From an uncultured Lautropia sp. (GTDB lineage Bacteria; Pseudomonadota; Gammaproteobacteria; Burkholderiales; Burkholderiaceae_E), in the NCBI GenBank assembly GCA_938046755.1, contig CALIXC010000141.1, positions 1 to 8,383 on the forward strand: a DNA stretch of 8,383 nt. Reading direction: 5' to 3'. Each line of letters starts with the position of its first letter. The first letter of the stretch is position 1. Shown in pieces: positions 1 through 5,779 of the stretch. The notes beneath the pieces were generated by a model. That model was given only the letters and a program-made list of their open reading frames with translations, ran no database searches and was not told the origin of the DNA. Made by a program: the position numbers and the translations under genes.

Positions 1-279
1 AACCTTCGCTCTGTAACAGCTCGCGATGCTGAAACAAAGACTCCGAGCTTGTTAGCTCAACAGATGAAGAAGTTGACACGCCCTGAATTGTGGGGTAAGT
101 GTCAAAACTGTCCTGTGGCCGACCGTTGCTTTATCAAATCCAACATCTGTCAGCAGAGAGCTTACAGGAGCCTGCCCGCCGTCGCGGCATACAGACCGGC
201 CGACCGATGTCCTGTTGATCATGCACCTCTAAAATTGTCTGCCTTTTTTACTAATTTCGCAAAAGCAATATACATGTAA
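1..279 (+). CDS. Partial cysteine-rich protein, 5' end outside window, unrecognised
   Basis: The frame is open from base 1 to a TAA at 277-279, so about 92 residues are visible and the true start probably lies left of the window. A TTG at 49 is only an internal alternative. The notable part is residues 31-50, with spacing W-x2-C-x2-C-x5-C-x6-C (core CQNCPVADRC), which looks like a small metal-binding knuckle. Similar Cys clusters occur in large ATP-binding proteins of accessory regions, but that is only a resemblance and I assign no family. After about residue 50 the sequence becomes less protein-like, and the +3 frame is also open at 144-218, so a frameshift or breakpoint near base 147 is possible. 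The last 61 bases overlap the end of ntrY on the other strand, which suggests that at least one of the two tails is not ancestral. It may be a truncated remnant. Confidence 0.4.
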   Translation, partial: NLRSVTARDAETKTPSLLAQQMKKLTRPELWGKCQNCPVADRCFIKSNICQQRAYRSLPAVAAYRPADRCPVDHAPLKLSAFFTNFAKAIYM

Positions 280-2558
280 GCACCTGAAACAACTTGTTCT
301 GTGCCGGCGACAGCAGATTTATCCGTGTATGTATTATGCAACAAGCCATCATCCTGGTGGTTGCCAACCTCAATCGTTCCACCGTGTTCCTGAACGATCT
401 TCTTCACGATGGCCAGTCCGAGCCCTGTTCCCTTGGCCTTCTGGCTGACATAGGGCTCGAACACACGGGTCAACAGATCCGGTGGGAAACCGGGCCCATT
501 GTCCCTGACACCCAGTCGGACACCGCTGCACTGGCCTGCTGCATTGTGGATCAAGTCGGTGCTGACCTCAATCATCCGAACGACTTGCTTTTCGGTGGCC
601 TCACCGGAATTTTTCAGCAAATTGTGTACAACCTGTCTTAACTGCCCCGCATCTCCCATGATCTTCGGGATATCAGGATTTAACCGAGCAATGATCCGTA
701 AGGTCGGATCCAGGTCAGTGTAGAAGCCCAGCACCTCGGAAAGCAGCTCGTTCAGGTCCAACGGCTCCAGCTTGGCAGCCGGCAGGCGGGCGTAGTCCCG
801 GAACTCGTCGACCATGACCTTCAGCGCATTGACCTGGGTAACGATATTGCGGGTGTTGCGAATGAGTAGATCCTGTTCGGCGCCGGAGAGCACCCCTTCC
901 AGCTTCAGCTGCAGGCGCTCGGCCGCCAGCCGAATGGGCGTAAGCGGATTCTTGATCTCGTGGGCCAGCCGCCGGGCCACCTCACCCCAGGCGATGGCGC
1001 GTTGTGCCGACACAACATCCGTGATGTCGTCAATGACCAACACATGGTCTCCGTCGACCTCCGGTAGCAATGCGCCCCGCACCAATAGCGTCTTGCCCTG
1101 CTTCGCGCGCGCCACCTGACCGGATTCGGGCTCGGCGCCGATCACGATCTGTCGCTGCCAGGTACCACTTTCCGTGTCGAGCGCATCGCCAAACGCACGG
1201 GCGATCTCGGCCTCGAATTCGCCCAGACTGCCCATGGCACCCAGTTTCTGACCCAGTGCCTTGCCCACTTCCATGCCCAGAATCTTCTCGGCACCGTGGT
1301 TGACCATGGTGACGCGAAAACCCCGGTCGAAGACGATGACGCCGGCACTGAGGTTGGCCAGCACGCTGGCCAGTCGGGCGTTGGCCTGTTCCAGCCCCAG
1401 CCGGGTACGCACCACCTGGCTGCGCGCCTCTTCAAGCTGGCGAATCATCGCATTGAAGGACTGGGTCAGCGCACCCAGCTCGTCACGCCCCACGTAATCC
1501 TTCAGCGGTCGGAAATCGCCTTCGGCCACGGCACGGGTACCGGCCTCCAGCATCGACAGCGGCCCCGTCATCCAGCCGGCCAGCAGGAAGGCGGCGGCAA
1601 TGGCTGAGAAGATGGTGAGCAGGACGGTGACGGTGAGCGTGACGCGGAAGATGCGCTTGAGTCCTCGTCGTGACAGCGACAGTTCCTGATAGTCACGGAA
1701 GCCCCCCTGCACGGCCTCGGCATTGTGGGCCAGCGCCATGGGCACGGGCTGGACGAACTGCAGGAAACGCAGCTCCTCGCGCACATCGGAGGAGATGATG
1801 GGCACCATCACCCGCATGCGCAGCGCCTGGTAGCTCTGGTCGGGGTTGTCCTCGCGCAGCTCGTTGCCTTCGATGGCCGCATAGTGGTGGGCCAGGCGTG
1901 CTTGGCGCAGTGCGGTGGGCGAGGGCAGATCGGGCACCAGCGCGGCATAGCGGCCACCGCTGCTCTGGATGATGCGTCCTCCGCTGGTGAGGATCACGGC
2001 CTCGGAAATGCCGAAGCGCTCGCGCACGCGGTCGAGATTCTCGGACTGCTGGCGCAACGATAGGCCGTTGAGATCGGACGCGGCCAGTCGTCCCTTGGCC
2101 ACCACGTCCAGCAGCATGGAATCGAGGGTGGCGCGGCCCAGGCTCAGACCCGATTCCAGCGCCCGTTCCATGGGCACGTCGAACCACGATTCGATGGAGC
2201 GCTCCAGGAACTGGACGGCAATCAGATAGATGAGCATGACCGGAATGACGGTCATCAACACAAAGGCCAGCGCCAGCCGGGCCATCAGTCGGGTTCCGAA
2301 CAATCGCTGCCGAAAGCGCTGCATCAGCCGTCGGGCCAGCTCGATGGCCAGCACGGCCAGTGCAACGGCCACGCCGATGTTGAGCCACAGCAGAAGGCCG
2401 TAGTGCTGCTGGAACAGACTGTTGTTGATGCTGGCCAGGGCCAGCAGCGAGAGCAGGACGGCGGCAAAGGCCACCGACAGCACCAGCGCCAGTCGCAGAA
2501 CCCGGCTTACGGAGCGGGTGTCGGTGGGGTCGGTACGACGAAGCTGAGGCCTTTCCAT
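219..2558 (-). CDS. ntrY: NtrY-type membrane sensor histidine kinase
   Basis: This 779-residue inner-membrane sensor kinase belongs to the NtrY family, which with NtrX responds to nitrogen or redox state. Hydrophobic segments lie near residues 21-44, 56-75 and 91-116, followed by a periplasmic sensor region (about 118-305) and a fourth membrane segment (306-328). A HAMP linker (about 329-380), a PAS domain (about 392-515, with ANLSAGVIVFD) and HisKA follow; H533 in the H-box HEIKNPLTP is the phospho-acceptor. The ATPase domain has the N-box NLLKNSGEA (646-654), G1 DNGPGF (686-691) and G2 GTGLGLAIVKK (710-720), so it should be catalytic. The ATG at 2558 lies inside the preceding DUF4390 gene (52-base overlap), suggesting translational coupling. 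After GGTIEVGN (726-733) the tail is atypical and AT-rich. Its GAYMYIAFAKL stretch (759-769) could be the expected final beta strand after an insertion, or chance read-through. No ntrX follows within the window. Confidence 0.93.
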   Translation of the reverse strand: MERPQLRRTDPTDTRSVSRVLRLALVLSVAFAAVLLSLLALASINNSLFQQHYGLLLWLNIGVAVALAVLAIELARRLMQRFRQRLFGTRLMARLALAFVLMTVIPVMLIYLIAVQFLERSIESWFDVPMERALESGLSLGRATLDSMLLDVVAKGRLAASDLNGLSLRQQSENLDRVRERFGISEAVILTSGGRIIQSSGGRYAALVPDLPSPTALRQARLAHHYAAIEGNELREDNPDQSYQALRMRVMVPIISSDVREELRFLQFVQPVPMALAHNAEAVQGGFRDYQELSLSRRGLKRIFRVTLTVTVLLTIFSAIAAAFLLAGWMTGPLSMLEAGTRAVAEGDFRPLKDYVGRDELGALTQSFNAMIRQLEEARSQVVRTRLGLEQANARLASVLANLSAGVIVFDRGFRVTMVNHGAEKILGMEVGKALGQKLGAMGSLGEFEAEIARAFGDALDTESGTWQRQIVIGAEPESGQVARAKQGKTLLVRGALLPEVDGDHVLVIDDITDVVSAQRAIAWGEVARRLAHEIKNPLTPIRLAAERLQLKLEGVLSGAEQDLLIRNTRNIVTQVNALKVMVDEFRDYARLPAAKLEPLDLNELLSEVLGFYTDLDPTLRIIARLNPDIPKIMGDAGQLRQVVHNLLKNSGEATEKQVVRMIEVSTDLIHNAAGQCSGVRLGVRDNGPGFPPDLLTRVFEPYVSQKAKGTGLGLAIVKKIVQEHGGTIEVGNHQDDGLLHNTYTDKSAVAGTEQVVSGAYMYIAFAKLVKKADNFRGA

Positions 2559-3094
2559 GCCGATTGGGGATTCCAGTCCGAGTCGGTCAGTGCGGTGATC
2601 TGGAACGGCTTAGGCAGCTGGGCGGTGCCCAGCCGCATCCGGACGCGCACGATGTATTCTTCGCCGGCATCAAGCCGGTCGATGGTGGTGACCGGCCAGT
2701 CGCGCAGGGCGGTCATCTGGGTGATGGCTTCTTCCAGCGTGGCGTAGGATTCGCTGCCGCTGGCGGAATTGAGCCGGTATTGCCGCGTGAGTGCGTAATA
2801 GGAAAGACGCCACTCCATGTGGCCGCTGGCCGCCTTCTCGTCGAACCAGAACAGGCGCGGCCTGTAGATCTCGAACTCGGTGATGAAATGCAGGGGCAGA
2901 CCGCGCGAGACGGCGTCCTTCAGGGCCGCGCTGAGGTCGACGGCGAACTGCGCCGAGAGCAGCACAGCACCATCGTCAGGTGAAAGATCGAGTTGAAGGG
3001 TCTTCACCTGCATTGATTCGCCGGCCAGGGCGGGCATGCCTTGCAGCAGCAACGCCGCACCTGCCAGCGTCACCAGAGCACGACGCCTATTCAC
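2507..3094 (-). CDS. DUF4390 family exported protein
   Basis: This 195-residue protein of unknown function matches the DUF4390 family, typically found between rsmB and ntrY in Burkholderiales. The N-terminus is a signal peptide: MNRRR, a hydrophobic core (about residues 6-20) and a likely cleavage after ALA (22-24). The RRR run before the core leaves a Tat route possible, but Sec is the simpler reading. The mature part is predicted to be beta-rich and periplasmic. It contains the segment FEIYRPRLFWFDEKA near residues 74-88, which I recall as a conserved region of the family. Translation starts at a GTG that overlaps the rsmB stop (GTGA, 4 bases), and the 3' end overlaps ntrY by 52 bases, so expression of the three genes is probably coupled. 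The C-terminus ends in a Pro/Thr/Ala-rich stretch. The genetic linkage suggests a link to the membrane sensor NtrY, but that is inference. Confidence 0.82.
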   Translation of the reverse strand: MNRRRALVTLAGAALLLQGMPALAGESMQVKTLQLDLSPDDGAVLLSAQFAVDLSAALKDAVSRGLPLHFITEFEIYRPRLFWFDEKAASGHMEWRLSYYALTRQYRLNSASGSESYATLEEAITQMTALRDWPVTTIDRLDAGEEYIVRVRMRLGTAQLPKPFQITALTDSDWNPQSAWKGLSFVVPTPPTPAP

Positions 3095-4581
3095 TGATGC
3101 TTGCTCAACAGCGCGTAGAAAAAACCATCATGTTCATGCAGATCATCGCTACGGGGCAGCAGCTGCCCGCCTTTGGGCCAGTCGGCCCAGCCAGGCGTGC
3201 AAACCTCACGCTGCCACTGGCAATCCGCCTGTCTTGATGCAAATGCCGAAACGACCATCTCTCCCTCTTCGGGAAAGATGGAGCATGTTGCATAAAGCAA
3301 TGTACCACCGGGACGCAGCAGCGGCCAAAGCTTCTCCAGGAGCCGCGCCTGCGTGGCGGAAAATGTCGCAATATCACGACGCTGGCGATGCCAGAGCACG
3401 TCGGGATGGCGCCGCACGATACCCGAAGCGCTGCAGGGGGCATCCAGCAGGATCCGGTCGAAGGGCCGGCCATCCCACCAACTTTCGGGGTCTTCGGCAT
3501 CGGCAGCCAGTACATGGGCGCCCCAGACGCCCCCAGCGGCCTGTTCAGAGGCGGGTGTAGCGACACCAGGAGCCTCAGCGGCATCCTGCGACAGCAGCGG
3601 CACCCCGATACGCTGAAGATTATTCGTAATTATGGATGCACGATCAGGATCGATGTCGAGCGCCCAGACCTCGCAGTCGGCCATCTCGAGCAGATGGGCC
3701 GTCTTGCCGCCCGGGGCCGCACAGGCATCCAGGATCCGCTCACCGGGCTGAGGATCGAGCAGCTGGGCCGCACACTGGGCCCCGATGTCCTGCACGCTCA
3801 TCGATCCATCAGCAAAGCCCGGGATGCGATCCACCGGCAGGGCCTGGTCCAGCACCAGCCCGTCCTGGCCCATCAGACGAAAGCCGATGTCCGCTTCCTG
3901 CAGCCGTGCGGCTGCGGCGACCTGTCCACCCTGACGGCGGTTGGCCCGCAGGCTGAGCGGCGCACGCGACAGCGATGCCATGAGGATCTCCTGCCAGCGA
4001 TCGGGCCAGAGCTTGCGCACCTTGGCCACCCACCAGCCGGGATGGTTGAAACGGGCCTCATCGGGCAAGGGCTCGGCCATCAGGCTGGCACGCTCACGCG
4101 CGAAGCGACGCAGCGTGGCGTTGATGAAACCGGCAGCACCCGGATGGGCCGCACCTTCGGGCAGCTTGCCGACAGCCCGGACGGTCTGGTCAATGATGAC
4201 CGGCACCGGCCGGCGAGCATCGATGAGCTGGGCCATGCCCAGCGCCTGCAGGGCTGCCAGCAGTGGGGTGGGCTGGCGACGGTTGAGGCGCTCGCCCAGC
4301 CAGGCCAGTAGCCCTTGCTGACGGGTGGCGTCATAGGCCATGTTGCGCACGGCCTTGGCAGACGCGCTGGGCAGTTCACGCGTGTGGTGGTCGATGCTCT
4401 CGTCCAGGTGGGCACCGGCCAGCATGTCACGCAGGGACACCGCAGCCGCCACCAGCTCATCGGCCAGGGCGGCGCGCAGTACCGAACCGCTGGGTCGGCT
4501 GTCGGCCTCGTGCGACTTCACTTCGGACCCGGGCTGTTGTCTGGACAACCCGGCATGTCTCCCCACGGATTCAGTGGCCAC
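3091..4581 (-). CDS. rsmB: 16S rRNA (cytosine-967-C5) methyltransferase RsmB (Sun/Fmu)
   Basis: RsmB transfers a methyl group from S-adenosylmethionine to C5 of C967 in 16S rRNA. The 496-residue product has an N-terminal NusB-like RNA-binding domain (about 35-170, with GFINATLRRF at 151-160) and a Rossmann methyltransferase domain. SAM motif I is LDACAAPGGKT (284-294), an acidic loop LDIDP follows (308-312), motif IV is LDAPCSASG (379-387) and motif VI is YATCSIFPEEGE (430-441). C383 and C433 are the expected cysteine pair: one attacks the base and the other helps release the product. It is longer than the roughly 430-residue E. coli protein because of an N-terminal extension of about 30 residues and an Ala/Gly-rich insert near 332-360. 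The GTG start at 4581, four bases past the htpX stop, is chosen for close coupling. No strong ribosome site is visible, and GTG codons at residues 6 and 22 are alternatives. Confidence 0.95.
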   Translation of the reverse strand: MATESVGRHAGLSRQQPGSEVKSHEADSRPSGSVLRAALADELVAAAVSLRDMLAGAHLDESIDHHTRELPSASAKAVRNMAYDATRQQGLLAWLGERLNRRQPTPLLAALQALGMAQLIDARRPVPVIIDQTVRAVGKLPEGAAHPGAAGFINATLRRFARERASLMAEPLPDEARFNHPGWWVAKVRKLWPDRWQEILMASLSRAPLSLRANRRQGGQVAAAARLQEADIGFRLMGQDGLVLDQALPVDRIPGFADGSMSVQDIGAQCAAQLLDPQPGERILDACAAPGGKTAHLLEMADCEVWALDIDPDRASIITNNLQRIGVPLLSQDAAEAPGVATPASEQAAGGVWGAHVLAADAEDPESWWDGRPFDRILLDAPCSASGIVRRHPDVLWHRQRRDIATFSATQARLLEKLWPLLRPGGTLLYATCSIFPEEGEMVVSAFASRQADCQWQREVCTPGWADWPKGGQLLPRSDDLHEHDGFFYALLSKHQ

Positions 4582-4585
4582 GGCC

Positions 4586-5443
4586 TCAGGCCGCCTGCCC
4601 GTTCGAGTTCATCGCCAGCAGGCGACGCACCCTTTCCTCGGTACTGGGGTGCGTGGAGAACAGGTTGGCCAGGCTGCCGCCGGTCAGCGGATTCATGATC
4701 ATCATCTGTGCAGTCTCGGGATGTGCCTCCGTAGTATGCAACGGAATGCCCGACGCATAGTGCTGGATCTTCTCCAGCGCCGAGGCCAGCGAACGCGGGT
4801 CGCCTGCGATCTCGGCGCCCAGCCGGTCGGCCTCGAACTCGCGCGCCCGCGAGATGGCCATCTGGATGAGCGAGGCAGCCAGCGGCGCCAGGATGGCCAT
4901 GGCAATCGAGGCGATGGGGTTGGTGGGACGCCCTTCCTCGTCACGACCGCCAAAGAACATGGCGAAGTTGGCTAGCGCCGAGATGGCACCCGCCATGGTG
5001 GCCGAGATGGTGGAGATGAGGATGTCGCGGTGCTTCACGTGAGCCAGCTCGTGTGCCATCACGCCACGAACCTCACGGGCGTTGAGCAGACGCAGCAGGC
5101 CCGTGGTGGCTGCCACGGCGGCATTCTGCGGGTTGCGACCCGTGGCAAAGGCGTTGGGCGCATCCTCGTCGATGAGGTAGACGCGCGGCATGGGCAGGCC
5201 AGCCCGCTGGGCCAGCTCCTGCACGGTCTGATAGAACTGCGGTGCGGACGACGCATCGACCTCACGGGCGCGATACATCTTCAGCACCATCTTGTCCGAG
5301 AACCAGTAGGCGAAGAAATTGGAGACCACCGCGAAGCCCAGCGCCATGATCATGCCGTTCTTGCCACCGATGGAAGCGCCGATGACACCGAACAGGGCGG
5401 TGATGGCAGCCATCAGGGCAGCTGTCTTGATCCAGTTGAACAT
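4586..5443 (-). CDS. htpX: Membrane zinc metalloprotease HtpX
   Basis: HtpX is an inner-membrane M48 protease that degrades misfolded membrane proteins with the active site facing the cytoplasm. From the ATG at 5443 the product has 285 residues, close to the roughly 290 usual for the family, and begins with the characteristic MFNWIKTA. The frame is open further upstream to a TTG at 5539, but those 32 residues are not HtpX-like and a GGAAA ribosome site (5448-5452) supports the ATG. Hydrophobic segments lie near residues 5-25 and 31-50, and again near 145-165 and 176-197. The zinc site is HELAH (H131, E132, H135), with E202 of the REFEAD motif as the expected third ligand. It appears to lead the operon htpX-rsmB-DUF4390-ntrY. 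A sigma-32-like promoter lies about 200 bases upstream, which fits the heat-shock regulation known for htpX elsewhere. Confidence 0.96.
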   Translation of the reverse strand: MFNWIKTAALMAAITALFGVIGASIGGKNGMIMALGFAVVSNFFAYWFSDKMVLKMYRAREVDASSAPQFYQTVQELAQRAGLPMPRVYLIDEDAPNAFATGRNPQNAAVAATTGLLRLLNAREVRGVMAHELAHVKHRDILISTISATMAGAISALANFAMFFGGRDEEGRPTNPIASIAMAILAPLAASLIQMAISRAREFEADRLGAEIAGDPRSLASALEKIQHYASGIPLHTTEAHPETAQMMIMNPLTGGSLANLFSTHPSTEERVRRLLAMNSNGQAA

Positions 5444-5466
5444 GGTGTTTCCAGTCGGAATGTGTT

Positions 5467-5489
5467 GGAGGAAAAAGGGAAGGGGAAGG
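5467..5489 (-). other. Pyrimidine-only tract in htpX leader
   Basis: Bases 5467-5489 are all purines on the plus strand, so the htpX transcript would carry 23 consecutive pyrimidines about 24 bases before the start codon. The stretch ends in CCUCC, which resembles the anti-Shine-Dalgarno end of 16S rRNA and could pair with purine-rich mRNA. Such tracts also favour an unstructured region or Rho/S1 loading. Its role here is not known. Confidence 0.4.
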
Positions 5490-5615
5490 TCAGGAACGGG
5501 TCTGGGCAGCCAGGAGCTGCCATCGCAAGGCCCCGGCAACCCGGATGGATCCGGCTTGAGCCTGCATGATCGTTGCGCTTGTGGAGCGGATCCGGTCAGG
5601 TTGCAGGCAGCCAGA

Positions 5616-5630
5616 GGCCCCCAAGGGGCC
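5616..5630 (-). other. GC hairpin at the start of the htpX leader
   Basis: GGCCCC (5616-5621) and GGGGCC (5625-5630) form a perfect 6-bp stem with a 3-base loop. It lies about 10-20 bases after the predicted heat-shock transcription start, so it would sit near the 5' end of the htpX mRNA. It could stabilise that end or attenuate transcription. There is no T run after it on the minus strand, so it is not a standard intrinsic terminator. Confidence 0.4.
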
Positions 5631-5645
5631 CCGCTGCTTTCTCAG

Positions 5646-5672
5646 ATTGGGGGCAATGCGTTGTTTTTCAAG
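5646..5672 (-). promoter_or_regulatory. Sigma-32 (RpoH) type heat-shock promoter for htpX
   Basis: Read on the minus strand, a -35 box CTTGAA (5672-5667) within TTTCCCCTTGAA is followed by a 14-base spacer (5666-5653) and a -10 box CCCCAAT (5652-5646). The known RpoH consensus is CTTGAA, 13-15 bases, CCCCAT with a following T/A, and C residues before the -35 are also favoured. The match is close in both boxes and in the spacing, and the gene downstream is htpX, a heat-shock gene elsewhere. The expected start of transcription is near 5640, leaving a leader of about 197 bases. This is a sequence match only, without experimental support here. Confidence 0.7.
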
Positions 5673-5683
5673 GGGAAATGAAA

Positions 5684-5696
5684 CCGGTCATGCCGG
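5684..5696 (-). terminator. Weak candidate terminator after fmt
   Basis: On the minus strand CCGG, a 5-base loop and CCGG form a short stem that a flanking G-T pair can extend. It is followed by TTTCATTT, a T-rich tail. It lies about 85 bases beyond the fmt stop and directly before the htpX promoter, the right place for a boundary. A 4-5 bp stem is short for an efficient terminator. Confidence 0.25.
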
Positions 5697-5704
5697 CCTG
5701 TCCA

Positions 5705-5743
5705 CCGTGCGTGCCCCGAACCTACAGACTGGGGACACGCCGG
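5705..5743 (-). other. Bulged 12-bp hairpin downstream of fmt
   Basis: On the plus strand CCG-T-GCGTGCCCC (5705-5717) pairs with GGGG-A-CACGC-CGG (5731-5743) around a 13-base loop, giving 12 base pairs with one unpaired base on each arm. It begins 36 bases past the fmt stop. No T run follows in the minus direction, so it is more likely a 3'-end stabilising structure or part of a Rho-dependent end than an intrinsic terminator. The far arm overlaps a second small hairpin, CGGA-TTCG-TCCG (5741-5752). Confidence 0.45.
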
Positions 5744-5779
5744 ATTCGTCCGACCGAGTGCCCGGGAGGGAGACGAAAC

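Noticed and set aside
117..206. Direct repeat GGCCGACCG at 117-125 and 198-206, with TGTCCTGT also present twice nearby
   Set aside because: Nine and eight bases are short enough to occur by chance, and no matching element ends or transposase are seen.
1693..2388. Minus-strand open frame of 231 codons within ntrY
   Set aside because: It is an alternate frame of the ntrY coding strand, rich in Arg/Ala/Gly/Pro, with no membrane or domain features.
3388..4311. Plus-strand open frame of 307 codons
   Set aside because: It is antisense to rsmB, whose motifs are all present. It shows no recognisable domain and is explained by GC-rich codon bias.
5444..5539. Upstream extension of htpX from a TTG at 5539
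   Set aside because: The 32 extra residues are not HtpX-like, run through the pyrimidine tract, and the ATG at 5443 has both a ribosome site and the conserved N-terminus.
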